64,000 nucleotides of DNA from an uncultured Flavobacterium sp. (GCA_937773775.1 CALJVL010000008.1:62001-126000); one strand, 5' to 3'. Shown: positions 31,536-41,675, numbered from the stretch's first letter. Notes: generated by a model from the letters alone, not told the origin. Numbers and translations: made by a program.

Positions 31536-32648
31536 ATGAAAAAAGGAGCAACGATATCAATTTTAATTTTTATAGCAGTAGTGTTTTTTGGGGCGCTATA
31601 TTATTTGTATGCTAAAAATCAAGAATCTCCAATAGTTTTTAAAACCGATAAGGCAGAAATAAAAACAATTATTAAAAATACGATTGCTACAGGAAATATT
31701 GTCCCGGATGAAGAAGTCTTGATTAAACCGAATATTTCTGGAATTATCGAAACAGTTTACATTAAGGCTGGAGATGATATTAAAGCAGGAGATTTAATTG
31801 CAAAGATCAAGGTAGTGGCCAATGTTTCAAATTTAAATAGCTCCCAAAATCAGGTCAAGACAGCTAAAATCGCTTTAGATAATCAAGAGAAATTATTTAA
31901 AAGACAAAAGACTCTTTTTGATAAAGGCGTTATTTCTGCGAATGATTTTGATGCAGCACAATTAGCCTATAAACAAGCAAATCAGAATTATATAGCTTCC
32001 AAACAAAGTTTTGATATCGTCAAAACGGGGACAACTTCAGGTCTTGGAAATTATGCCAATACTTTAATTCGTTCTACCGTTACTGGAATGGTGCTCGATG
32101 TTCCTGTAAAAGTGGGGAATCAGGTTATTGAAAGTAATAATTTTAACGAAGGAACCACGATTGCCAGTGTCGCTGATGTAGGAAGAATGATTTTTGTGGG
32201 TAAAATTGATGAATCAGAAGTTGGTAAAATAAAAGAAAAGTTGGCTCTCGAAATCACAGTTGGTGCTATTGAAAACAAAAAATTTGAAGCAGTTTTACAA
32301 TATATAGCGCCAAAAGGAGTGAAAGAAAACGGAGCTATTCAATTTGAAATTAAAGCTTCTTTGCCAAATAAAGAAAACACTTTTATTCGGGCAGGTTTGA
32401 GTGCAAATGCCTCTATTATTTTGGAAAGAGCAGACAAAGTTATAGCAATAAAAGAATCGCTAATTCAATTTGATAAAAAAACTCAAAAGCCTTATTTAGA
32501 AATCGAAACCGCAAGTCAGAACTTCGTTAGGAAAAATCTTGTCTTAGGAGTTAGTGACGGTATTTATGTAGAAGTAATAAAAGGAATTAATGCCAAGGAT
32601 AAAATAAAAGTTTGGAATCTAGGCCTGAAAACAGAAGAGCCAAAGTAA
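31536..32648 (+). CDS. Periplasmic adaptor (HlyD/MacA family)
   Basis: Membrane anchor, lipoyl-type motif GIIETVYIKAGDDIKAGDLIAKI. Confidence 0.9.
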   Translation: MKKGATISILIFIAVVFFGALYYLYAKNQESPIVFKTDKAEIKTIIKNTIATGNIVPDEEVLIKPNISGIIETVYIKAGDDIKAGDLIAKIKVVANVSNLNSSQNQVKTAKIALDNQEKLFKRQKTLFDKGVISANDFDAAQLAYKQANQNYIASKQSFDIVKTGTTSGLGNYANTLIRSTVTGMVLDVPVKVGNQVIESNNFNEGTTIASVADVGRMIFVGKIDESEVGKIKEKLALEITVGAIENKKFEAVLQYIAPKGVKENGAIQFEIKASLPNKENTFIRAGLSANASIILERADKVIAIKESLIQFDKKTQKPYLEIETASQNFVRKNLVLGVSDGIYVEVIKGINAKDKIKVWNLGLKTEEPK

Positions 32649-32703
32649 TAGAATAGTGTTAAAAAAGAATTTAAGTTTTAAAACAAATATAAAATATGTG
32701 TGG

Positions 32704-32711
32704 TACCTTTG
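32704..32711 (+). promoter_or_regulatory. Bacteroidetes -7 motif TACCTTTG upstream of tolC-like gene
   Basis: TAnnTTTG match 22 nt before the chosen ATG at 32733. Confidence 0.4.
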
Positions 32712-32732
32712 CTACGCTTTCATTCAAAACTC

Positions 32733-34106
32733 ATGAAAAAAAATAGTTGGATCCCCTTAGTTTTACTTTTCGCTTTTAATTTGTCAGCAAATGCACAGGA
32801 GAAAAAATGGACATTAGAAGAATGTGTTACATATGCATTAGATAATAATATTTCAATCAAACAAACAGCATTAGATACTGAAAGTGCTCAAATTGATAAA
32901 AGAGGTGCAATAGGTAATTTTTTGCCATCACTTAACTCTTCAGGATCTCATTCTTGGAATGTTGGTTTAAATCAGGATATTACTACAGGACTTTTACAAA
33001 ATCAGACGACTCAATTTACATCAATAGGTGCAACTGTAGGGGTAGATATTTATAAAGGTTTACAAAATCAAAATACCCTTAGAAATGCTAGACTTTCTGT
33101 AATAGCAGCGCAATATCAATTGACAAAAATGCAAGAAGACATTGCTCTTAATGTTGCCAATGCCTTTTTACAAGTACTTTTCAACAAAGAAAATTTGAAA
33201 GTACAAAAAGATCAATTGGCGATTGATGAGAAGCAGTTATTGCGTTCGCAGGAATTAGTTAAGGCTGGGTCAATTCCCAGTGGCGATCTATTAGATGCAA
33301 AAGCGACGGTGGCTAACGATAATCAAAAATTAATTGCTGCAGATAATGCGCTGTTAATATCTAAATTAAGCTTGTCTCAATTGTTACAATTAAAAGATTT
33401 TGAGAATTTTGATATTGAGGATAGTAGTCAAGTACAAGACGAAAACAATATATTGGCACAAACACCTTTGTCTATATATGACATGGCCAAAGGAAATAGA
33501 ACTGAGCTTAAAATTGCTCAAACCAATTTGGAAATTGCTGAAAAAAATCTTGCTATTGCAAAAGGAGGTTTTCAACCTACTTTGAGAGGTTTTTATAATT
33601 TCAATAGTCGAATTTCATATTCGGATATTGCAATTAGAGATAATCAAGGAGCAATTGTAGGAGTACAATCCGCACCGCCATTCTTTGACCAGTTCAACAA
33701 TAATAAAGGACAGTCTTTTGGAGCGCAATTGAGTATCCCAATTTTTAATGGATTTTCTGCAAGAAACAATGTAGAACGTTCTAAGGTAAACCTAGAGAAG
33801 TCTAAAATAGCATTAGAGCAACAAGAATTAGACCTCGAAAGGAATGTCTATTTGGCATTTACGGATGCTAAAGGCGCATTAAAGGCCCATGAGTCCGCCT
33901 TGGTAGCTCTGGAGTCTAGACAAGCGGCATATAGTTATGCCAAAGAAAGGTATGATGTGGGTTTGATGAATTCTTTTGATTTAAATCAATCGCAAACGTT
34001 ACTATCCAATGCTCAATCTGAAGTCCTTAGATCAAAGTATGATTACATATTCAAAATTAAAATATTGGAATTCTATTTTGGAATCCCTATCATTAAAAAT
34101 ATTTAA
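32733..34106 (+). CDS. TolC-family outer membrane efflux protein
   Basis: Signal peptide ending LSANAQ; OEP coiled-coil repeats; internal ATG start chosen. Confidence 0.92.
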   Translation: MKKNSWIPLVLLFAFNLSANAQEKKWTLEECVTYALDNNISIKQTALDTESAQIDKRGAIGNFLPSLNSSGSHSWNVGLNQDITTGLLQNQTTQFTSIGATVGVDIYKGLQNQNTLRNARLSVIAAQYQLTKMQEDIALNVANAFLQVLFNKENLKVQKDQLAIDEKQLLRSQELVKAGSIPSGDLLDAKATVANDNQKLIAADNALLISKLSLSQLLQLKDFENFDIEDSSQVQDENNILAQTPLSIYDMAKGNRTELKIAQTNLEIAEKNLAIAKGGFQPTLRGFYNFNSRISYSDIAIRDNQGAIVGVQSAPPFFDQFNNNKGQSFGAQLSIPIFNGFSARNNVERSKVNLEKSKIALEQQELDLERNVYLAFTDAKGALKAHESALVALESRQAAYSYAKERYDVGLMNSFDLNQSQTLLSNAQSEVLRSKYDYIFKIKILEFYFGIPIIKNI

Positions 34107-34108
34107 AC

Positions 34109-35398
34109 ATGTCAAAGAAAACAATTTATCTCTTAATAGGCGGCGCAGTTGCAATAATCGTATTATTAGTAGTCCTTTCAAAAACGGGAGTTATTGGAAA
34201 TAAAGATGAGGGTAAGGAAGTGGAGATTACCACTGTTGCCGCCTCAACAATTGTTGAGACGGTTTCTGCTACCGGAAAAATTCAACCCGAAATAGAAGTT
34301 AAAATTTCATCTGAAGTGTCTGGAGAAATTATTTCGTTGCCAGTAAAAGAAGGGCAAGTTGTAAAGAAAGGAGACTTGTTAGTTAAGATAAACCCAGATT
34401 TATACACTTCTGGATACAATCGTTCTGTTTCAAATTTAGCAGGTACTAAAGCGGGTCTAAGTCAAGCAGATGCTCAGTTTGATGAAGCCAAAGCCAATTA
34501 TGAAAGGAATAAGGTTTTGTTCAAAAAAGGGATTATTTCAAAATCTGATTGGGACAAATCAATCTCTTCTTTTGAAGTGTCAAAAGCGGCCAAACAAACT
34601 GCTTATTTTAATGTGCAAAGTGCTTCAGCTTCGGTAAATGAGGCGAGAGATAATTTAGGCAGAACAACTATTTATGCTCCTGCTGATGGCACGATCTCCG
34701 TGCTTAATGTAGAGTTAGGTGAACGAGTACTGGGGACACAACAAATGACGGGTACTGAGATTCTGAGGGTGGCCAACTTGAATAACATGGAAGTTGAAGT
34801 GGATGTAAATGAGAATGATATCGTAAAAATAAAAGCAGGGGATGTTGCTAAAGTTCTAGTTGACGCCTATTTGAAAAAGCAGTTTAAAGGAGTTGTTACT
34901 AGTATTTCGAATTCAGCAAGCAGTACGCTAACTTCAGATCAGGTGACCAATTTTAAAGTTAAAATAAGAATTTTAAAAGAATCTTATGAAGATTTAGTGG
35001 TAGGTAAGCCGAGTGCCTACTCCCCATTTAGACCAGGAATGACAGCAACGGTCGATATCAGCACTAAAACAAAGAAAAATGTTTTGTCAGTGCCTATAAG
35101 TGCGGTAGTTATAAAATCGGATACTACTGCAGCTAAAGAGGTGAAAATATCGAAAGATCTTGATGAAAAAAACGCAGCTCCTAAAAGCGATAAAAAATTC
35201 GAGTGTGTTTTTGTGAAAGTGGGAGATAAGGCTAAAATACGAGTCATAAAGACAGGAATTCAAGACGATGCCAATATTGAAGTTAAAAGTGGTCTAAAAA
35301 AGGGAGATGTTGTAATCACAGGTCCTTATACAACGGTAGCTAAAGAACTCAATTCTGGAGACATGGTTTATGAGAAAGCAGATAAGCCAAAGAAATAA
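34109..35398 (+). CDS. Periplasmic adaptor (HlyD/RND-MFP family)
   Basis: SATGKIQPEIEVKISSEVSGEIISLPVKEGQVVKKGDLLVKI. Confidence 0.92.
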   Translation: MSKKTIYLLIGGAVAIIVLLVVLSKTGVIGNKDEGKEVEITTVAASTIVETVSATGKIQPEIEVKISSEVSGEIISLPVKEGQVVKKGDLLVKINPDLYTSGYNRSVSNLAGTKAGLSQADAQFDEAKANYERNKVLFKKGIISKSDWDKSISSFEVSKAAKQTAYFNVQSASASVNEARDNLGRTTIYAPADGTISVLNVELGERVLGTQQMTGTEILRVANLNNMEVEVDVNENDIVKIKAGDVAKVLVDAYLKKQFKGVVTSISNSASSTLTSDQVTNFKVKIRILKESYEDLVVGKPSAYSPFRPGMTATVDISTKTKKNVLSVPISAVVIKSDTTAAKEVKISKDLDEKNAAPKSDKKFECVFVKVGDKAKIRVIKTGIQDDANIEVKSGLKKGDVVITGPYTTVAKELNSGDMVYEKADKPKK

Positions 35399-35463
35399 AA
35401 TTGGTGTCATATTAGGATCTTCATCCTGAAAATGGTCAAAATTAATATAATAAATACTGAAGA

Positions 35464-36135
35464 TTGGATTATATTCTCAACATCGAGACATCTACTAAAA
35501 ACTGTTCTGTTTCTATAGCTAAAGAAGGTAAGACCATAATTTGCAAAGAAATTGCAGAAGAAGGCTATTCTCATGCAGAAAGATTGCATGTTTTTATAGA
35601 GGCAAGTTTAAAGGAAGCTGGAATAGTCTATAAAGATTTATCGGCTATTGCGGTCAGTAAAGGCCCAGGATCTTATACGGGACTTCGTATCGGTGTTTCA
35701 GCCGCTAAAGGGCTGTGTTTTGCATTAGGGCTTCCTTTGATTGCAGTTGATACATTGAAGGTGCTAGCTTCACAAGCAACTATTTCCGGTGGTTATATTG
35801 TTCCAATGATTGATGCACGCAGAATGGAAGTATACAGCTCTATTTTTACGGCAGACTTTGAACAAGTAAGGAATGTCGAGGCTGAAATAATTAGCGAGAA
35901 CTCTTTCGAAAATTTTGAAGAAACGCTTTATTTTGTCGGAGATTGTGCTGAGAAGTGCGAAGCTGTTTTAATCAAAGAAAAGTTTGTATTCCTAGAAAAA
36001 ATAAAATATCCTTCGGCAAATGAAATGAGTGTACTCAGCTATGAAAAATATAAAAAACGTGAAACCGTTGATGTCGCTTATTTTGAACCCTTTTATTTGA
36101 AGGATTTTTTGATAACTACTCCAAAAAAGAAATAA
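35464..36135 (+). CDS. tsaB: tRNA threonylcarbamoyladenosine biosynthesis protein TsaB
   Basis: ILNIETSTKNCSVSIA; VSKGPGSYTGLRIGVSAAKGLCFAL; TTG start. Confidence 0.93.
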   Translation: MDYILNIETSTKNCSVSIAKEGKTIICKEIAEEGYSHAERLHVFIEASLKEAGIVYKDLSAIAVSKGPGSYTGLRIGVSAAKGLCFALGLPLIAVDTLKVLASQATISGGYIVPMIDARRMEVYSSIFTADFEQVRNVEAEIISENSFENFEETLYFVGDCAEKCEAVLIKEKFVFLEKIKYPSANEMSVLSYEKYKKRETVDVAYFEPFYLKDFLITTPKKK

Positions 36136-36259
36136 AAAATCTAATTTTGATTTTTTTTAAAAGGTTCGCTAATTGTGCTAGAATTCTTAAGCAATTGCAA
36201 TTTAGTAGCTAGAAGAATAGAAAGCTAGCCTAAACTATTTATTTTTAAGAAAACATCAT

Positions 36260-36292
36260 AAAAAAAGCGTTTCATAGGAAACGCTTTTTTTC
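36260..36292 (+). terminator. Intrinsic terminator
   Basis: AAAAAAGCGTTTC ATAG GAAACGCTTTTTT. Confidence 0.85.
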
Positions 36293-36617
36293 TTAATAGA
36301 GTTATTCTAGTCCCTATGTAATGTTAAGAGTGACTATATACAGATGTTTTACCGTCGCTCATTAGTGACTTTGGTTTTTCATATTTATAGCAATTGCATG
36401 TTTTTTGCAGATTGTGATGCTCTGGGAAGGGCTTTTTGAGCTGACTCTTTTCTGCTCGCACTTGAACTGCAAAGTAGTTCAATAGCCTTTGCTACGGATA
36501 TAATTTCTATTTTTTCAGTGGTATATAAATTTAACTAAAAATTTCATATTTACATTGAAAATATAGGTGAAGTGCTTTTTAAGTATTTGAAGATAATCGG
36601 ATTAAGACTTAAGTTAC

Positions 36618-37517
36618 TTAAGCGTTTACAGCCTCTACTTGAATTTTATCATCGTTTAGCATACTCTTTAGCATGTTCTCAATACCAGATTTTAACGTAA
36701 ATGTTGATGAAGGACAACCGCTACAAGCACCTTGAAGGATCACTTTTACAATTTTTTCTTGCTCATTGTAAGAATCAAAAATAATATTTCCTCCATCAGC
36801 TGCCACAGCAGGTTTTACATATTCTTCAAGGATATTGATGATTTGTTGCGAGGTAACATCCAACTTGTCAGAATTCTCATTTTTGTTTTCTTCTTGATTT
36901 TCTTTGGCTACAATTACGGTCTCGTCAAGCACAATTCCTCCATTTTCTATATACTGCTTAATGAAGCTTCTAATCTCTAGCGTGATCTCTTCCCAGTTGT
37001 TTACTTCATATTTTGTAACTGAAATGTAATTTTCATCAATAAAGACTTCTTTTACGTATGAAAACTTAAATAATTCTCTTGCTAAAGGAGAAGGAGCTGT
37101 TTGATCTATATTTTTAAACTCTATTGCTTTCTTAGTTAGCATGCGACTAACGACAAATTTTAAAGCCGCAGGATTAGGCGTTGTTTCACCGTAAACGGTT
37201 ATGGCTTGCTTTTTAGTTTTGTTTTCTTCGACTGCAATAATGATCCCTCCATTGTTAAGGAAAGTGTCAATTTGTTCCGCAACGGCATCTTTCACATCAT
37301 CCCATTCTACGATGCTATATTTCTCAATAGCTATAAAATTCCCGGAGATGTAAACCGTTTTTACGAAAGCTAAGTGAAATAACTTCTGCGCTAGAGGGGA
37401 TACTTTTGCATCATCAATATTTTTAAACTCATAACTTTCGTTTTGAGTAATAAAATCTTCGAATTCAAACTTTATTATAGTTGGGTTTTGCGTTTCTTTA
37501 ATGGTAACTTTTGTCAT
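36618..37517 (-). CDS. NifU/Nfu-family Fe-S scaffold with tandem Nfu_N domains
   Basis: GACSGCPSSTFTLKSGIENMLK in C-terminus; two similar N-terminal repeats each containing FKNIDxAxxSPLAxxLF. Confidence 0.9.
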   Translation of the reverse strand: MTKVTIKETQNPTIIKFEFEDFITQNESYEFKNIDDAKVSPLAQKLFHLAFVKTVYISGNFIAIEKYSIVEWDDVKDAVAEQIDTFLNNGGIIIAVEENKTKKQAITVYGETTPNPAALKFVVSRMLTKKAIEFKNIDQTAPSPLARELFKFSYVKEVFIDENYISVTKYEVNNWEEITLEIRSFIKQYIENGGIVLDETVIVAKENQEENKNENSDKLDVTSQQIINILEEYVKPAVAADGGNIIFDSYNEQEKIVKVILQGACSGCPSSTFTLKSGIENMLKSMLNDDKIQVEAVNA

Positions 37518-37674
37518 AATTTTTGTAAATTTCTACAAATTTAGGAAAGTTATTTTGCACGAATAACTATATTTGATATAATAATGAATAAATTAACTTT
37601 ATTTTAGTTCTTCAGATGAATTTTGGATGATCTGTTCTTTTTCGCTAACGTTAAATTTAAATAATAGTATTTCA

Positions 37675-38673
37675 ATGCACATCAAAGTTAGAATTTTATT
37701 AGTGTTGTTTTTTGCTACATCTTATTCTTTTTCTCAAGATGGAATTCCTGTATACTCTGATTATTTGTCAGATAACTACTATTTGATTCATCCTTCGATG
37801 GCTGGTGCTCCAAATTGTGCCAAACTTAGACTCACCGGAAGGAAGCAGTGGCTTAGTCAGGATGACGCACCTGAACTTCAGACTTTAAGTTTTAACGGTA
37901 GGGTGAGTGAAAAAGCAGGAGCGGGAATCATTCTTTTTAATGATAAAAATGGGTATCATTCTCAAAAAGGAATCAAATTAACCTACGCCTACCATCTTAT
38001 GTTTTCGAGGGATGAAATTGATTTGAATCAATTGTCATTTGGTATAAGTGGTGGATTGATCCAGAGCCAGTTAGATGAGACGAGTTTTTTACAGTCTGGT
38101 GATTTTGACCCTATTATAAACGGTTTGATTGTTCAAGATGCTTCTTATTTTAATGTAGATTTTGGAGCTTCCTATAATTATTTGGATTTTTATGCACACG
38201 CAACTGTTCAGAATGCTATTGAAACCAAAAGAAAAATTTATACAGATTTCGAAAGTGCTAATTTGAGGAAATACTTATTGAGTTTCGGTTATGTCTTTGG
38301 GGATAGTGACAGAATATTACTAGAACCATCATTGCTGTTTCAAGTTGTTGATAAAACCAAAGAAAAATCTATAGATCTAAACATAAAAGCATACAAAAAT
38401 ATGAACTTCGGAAAAGTTTGGGGAGCCCTTTCTTACAGAAGAAGTTTTGATAGCGCTGAATATACTGATGGGAATGGGGTTTCTAAACAAAAACTGCAAT
38501 ACGTGACTCCGATTGTGGGGGTCAATTTGAATAAGTTTATGGTCGCCTATACATATTCGCATGTAATGGGTCCGATTAAGTTTGACACTGGAGGCTATCA
38601 CCAAATCACCTTGGGTGTTGATTTGTTCTGTAAGCCGGTTAAATACGAATGTAAGTGTCCAGCCATTAATTAA
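37675..38673 (+). CDS. T9SS membrane protein PorP/SprF family
   Basis: Signal peptide ATSYSFSQ; YLIHPSMAGAPNCAKLRLTGRKQW PorP/SprF-like start. Confidence 0.88.
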   Translation: MHIKVRILLVLFFATSYSFSQDGIPVYSDYLSDNYYLIHPSMAGAPNCAKLRLTGRKQWLSQDDAPELQTLSFNGRVSEKAGAGIILFNDKNGYHSQKGIKLTYAYHLMFSRDEIDLNQLSFGISGGLIQSQLDETSFLQSGDFDPIINGLIVQDASYFNVDFGASYNYLDFYAHATVQNAIETKRKIYTDFESANLRKYLLSFGYVFGDSDRILLEPSLLFQVVDKTKEKSIDLNIKAYKNMNFGKVWGALSYRRSFDSAEYTDGNGVSKQKLQYVTPIVGVNLNKFMVAYTYSHVMGPIKFDTGGYHQITLGVDLFCKPVKYECKCPAIN

Positions 38674-38691
38674 TTCTAACTTATATATTCA

Positions 38692-39207
38692 ATGTTAATA
38701 AAATCTGTGAAGGGGAAAACTCCCGTAATACCGAACGACTGTTACGTAGCCGAAAATGCAACTATTGTTGGAGACGTAAGTTTTGGTGACTCATGCAGTG
38801 TTTGGTTTAACGCAGTTATCAGAGGAGATGTCAACTTTATAAAAATTGGAAACAAGGTAAATATCCAAGACGGTGCTATAGTACATTGTACTTATAATAA
38901 ACATGCGACAATTATAGGGAACAACGTGTCAATTGGTCACAATGCCATCGTTCATGGTTGCACAATCCACGATAATGTTTTGATAGGGATGGGAGCCATA
39001 GTAATGGATAACTGCATAGTGCAGAGCAATTCTATTGTAGCAGCTGGAGCAGTAGTAACCCAAAATACAGTTATCGAATCTGGCTCCATTTGGGCAGGTG
39101 TTCCCGCCAAAAAGGTTAAGGAAATTGACCAATCTAATTTTGCAGGAGAAATTGCTCGTATATCAGATAATTATGTAATGTATTCTAGTTGGTTCAAAGA
39201 AGAATAG
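38692..39207 (+). CDS. Gamma-carbonic anhydrase family hexapeptide-repeat protein
   Basis: Left-handed beta-helix repeats; FNAVIRGDVNFIKIGNKVNIQDGAIVHCTY. Confidence 0.92.
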   Translation: MLIKSVKGKTPVIPNDCYVAENATIVGDVSFGDSCSVWFNAVIRGDVNFIKIGNKVNIQDGAIVHCTYNKHATIIGNNVSIGHNAIVHGCTIHDNVLIGMGAIVMDNCIVQSNSIVAAGAVVTQNTVIESGSIWAGVPAKKVKEIDQSNFAGEIARISDNYVMYSSWFKEE

Positions 39208-39218
39208 TTTAAAAAGTG

Positions 39219-39998
39219 CTAAAAATCTTTTTCAATAACTTCGTATTTACTTTCTAGAATTCCCCTAAGTACTTTCGGATTACTGTTGGTGTAAAAGACA
39301 GCTTCGTTTGAAGGTATTGAAGAAAGTCCGACTTGATCTTCTAGTATCTTTTGTGTTTGTTTGGCAACCGCTCGGCCTGAATCAATAATTTGGATATGCT
39401 TCGGCAGAATGTTCTTTATTTGTGGGATAAGATACGGATAGTGGCTACAACCTAGCACTAAATAATCGATATTCGCTTCAATCATTGGGGTTAAGTAGGA
39501 GTGGAGAAGTTTTGTCATTTCGGTTGAATTCATATTCCCGTTCTCAATTAACTGCACTAATCCATTGCCTACTTGTTCTACTATTTTAGTATTACGAAAC
39601 ATTTCGGTTGTCTTATTGAATAGTTCGCTGTTTAATGTTCCTTGAGTAGCTAGGATTCCTATAATCTGAGTCTTAGAATTTGCTACTGCAGGTTTTAAGG
39701 CGGGCTCGATACCAATGAATGGAACACGATACTTTTCTCTTAATTCCCTTATAGCATTTGTGGTTGCTGTGTTACAGGCAACAACAATTAGTTTGCAGCC
39801 CATTTCGAGCAGTAGGTCAGTGTTCTTTTTGCTTAACCCAATAATCTCTTTTTTGGATTTTTGTCCGTAAGGTGCATTCTTGCTGTCGGCCAAGTATATT
39901 GTTTTTTCATTCGGAAGCAAACTATGGATTTCTTTCCAAATTGAAGTGCCTCCAATGCCTGAGTCGAAAATGCCTATCGGTTTATTATTATCCATCAA
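39219..39998 (-). CDS. murI: Glutamate racemase
   Basis: IGIFDSGIGGTSIWKEI; VACNTATTNAI; LGCSHYPYL. Confidence 0.95.
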   Translation of the reverse strand: MMDNNKPIGIFDSGIGGTSIWKEIHSLLPNEKTIYLADSKNAPYGQKSKKEIIGLSKKNTDLLLEMGCKLIVVACNTATTNAIRELREKYRVPFIGIEPALKPAVANSKTQIIGILATQGTLNSELFNKTTEMFRNTKIVEQVGNGLVQLIENGNMNSTEMTKLLHSYLTPMIEANIDYLVLGCSHYPYLIPQIKNILPKHIQIIDSGRAVAKQTQKILEDQVGLSSIPSNEAVFYTNSNPKVLRGILESKYEVIEKDF

Positions 39999-40045
39999 AA
40001 CAAAGTTAAGTTCTCTGGCTTATATATCCTAAATAATTTTATTAC

Positions 40046-40086
40046 AAAAAAAACCGCTCGATCCTTGATTTTGGATGAGCGGTTTA
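40046..40086 (-). terminator. Intrinsic terminator for the skp/bamA operon
   Basis: AAACCGCTCGATCC / GGATGAGCGGTTT stem; T-run on the minus strand. Confidence 0.75.
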
Positions 40087-40110
40087 TTAAAATATATTGG
40101 TTTGTATCTA

Positions 40111-40611
40111 CTAGAAACCTAAATCTTTTTTTATGTCAGCAGTCAAGTTTGGACCGTCCGCAAGTAAAAGAGTTGAACCGTCTAATACATATTGGAATCC
40201 TTTCGCTTTTCCTACTTTTTGTATTGAAGCTCTCACTTTTTCCATTAGTGGTTTTACAATATCAGATTCTTTTTGTTGTAATTCTTTTTGAGCGTTGTCT
40301 CTAAAGTCTACAATTCTTTTCTGCATGTCTTGAACTTCTTTAGAACGATCACCGTTTATTAAATCAGTAACAGTAGCAGACTCTGCTTCGTATTTTTTTA
40401 GTTTTGCTTGGTATTCTTCAACCATTTTTTTATAATCGGAATCATATGTTCCGCTTAACTGTTCTAGTTGTTTTTGAGCGTCTAGCATTGCTGGCATTTT
40501 TGCCATAATTTCACTTACATCAACATGTGCTGTCTTGGCTTGTGCATTAATAGTTTGATTTGCTCCGAAAATAAATAGTGCAGCAATTAATAAAGTTTTA
40601 ATTTGTTTCAT
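40111..40611 (-). CDS. OmpH/Skp-family periplasmic chaperone
   Basis: Signal peptide, AHVDVSEIMAKMPAMLDAQKQLEQL, about 165 aa coiled coil. Confidence 0.9.
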   Translation of the reverse strand: MKQIKTLLIAALFIFGANQTINAQAKTAHVDVSEIMAKMPAMLDAQKQLEQLSGTYDSDYKKMVEEYQAKLKKYEAESATVTDLINGDRSKEVQDMQKRIVDFRDNAQKELQQKESDIVKPLMEKVRASIQKVGKAKGFQYVLDGSTLLLADGPNLTADIKKDLGF

Positions 40612-40636
40612 CGTTTTTAAAATATTAAGTAATTAA

Positions 40637-41641
40637 TTATTGTTTTAGTTTAATTTGTTCTTCTCTCGATTTTTTTATGGAATCTCGAACTTCAATTGTT
40701 TGTATTCGCCTTTCTTCCACTGCCCTTTTACGGTCTTCAATCACTTTCTTGCGATCTTCTAATACCTTTGCCCTTTCATCAATTTGATTTTGTTTGGCCT
40801 CTTCAACCGCAGATTTTGCAGCATCCTTGTCATCAGTTATAGTTGCTTTTTTGCTGTCCTCAATAGTAGAGTCAGAAACCGTGCCATTTTTTTGAGCTTC
40901 TCTATCCGCGATTATTTGTTTGCGTTTTTCATCAGCTGCTTGTTTCTTTTCCTCTTGGGCTAATTTTCGATCAGCGATGATTTTATCTCTTGCATTTTTT
41001 TTCTCTTCTAGCGCTTTTTGTCGCTCAGCTAATGCTGGGTTTTCATCAACTGCGTCTTCTTTGCTCTCTTTGGCATCTTCAGCTTCAATTTGTTTCTTTG
41101 TAAGCTCTTCCCGTTTTTCTGCCCTATTTAAAACCCGTAATACCTGATCGCTAAGGTCGAGCCTTTTTGCTGAAAAAAGCATCGTTAAATCGGATGATTT
41201 ATCAAATATGAAATCATACCTTTTTGCTTCCGCAATATCCTGTACTGCGGTAAATACTTGATCTTGGATTGGCTTTACCAATATAGATTTCTGCGTCATC
41301 AAAAGCCCATAGGGGCCAAATCTTTTTTGCTGAAAATCTAACATTTCGTTTTCAAGAAAGTCGATTTCCAGTTCTCTTTCTTCGATTAGTCCTTTCGTTA
41401 ATAATGCTTTTTCTGATTTGAGGGCTTCTTTTATTTTATCAATTTCTATTTTTTTGGATTCGATTTCTTGTTTCCATTTTTGCGCTTTTTGTTCTAATTG
41501 GACATTAGCTTCGGTATAGTTTGGTACGTTTTGTAAAATGTACTCCATATCGATGTAGCCTATTTTCGTTCCTCTGGTTTGTGATTGAATAGTGTTTACT
41601 AAAATCAACGTTAAAATCGGAATTAAAAAATGTTTTCTCAT
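40637..41641 (-). CDS. OmpH/Skp-family protein with extended charged C-terminus
   Basis: IGYIDMEYILQNVPNYTEANVQLEQKAQKWKQEI; Lys/Glu/Arg-rich tail. Confidence 0.88.
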   Translation of the reverse strand: MRKHFLIPILTLILVNTIQSQTRGTKIGYIDMEYILQNVPNYTEANVQLEQKAQKWKQEIESKKIEIDKIKEALKSEKALLTKGLIEERELEIDFLENEMLDFQQKRFGPYGLLMTQKSILVKPIQDQVFTAVQDIAEAKRYDFIFDKSSDLTMLFSAKRLDLSDQVLRVLNRAEKREELTKKQIEAEDAKESKEDAVDENPALAERQKALEEKKNARDKIIADRKLAQEEKKQAADEKRKQIIADREAQKNGTVSDSTIEDSKKATITDDKDAAKSAVEEAKQNQIDERAKVLEDRKKVIEDRKRAVEERRIQTIEVRDSIKKSREEQIKLKQ

Positions 41642-41675
41642 AGCCTTTGATATTAGAAAATCTTAATGCATTCTT

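Noticed and set aside
40065-40304. 79-aa plus-strand ORF over the terminator and skp gene
   Set aside because: Begins in the terminator hairpin and runs antisense to skp.
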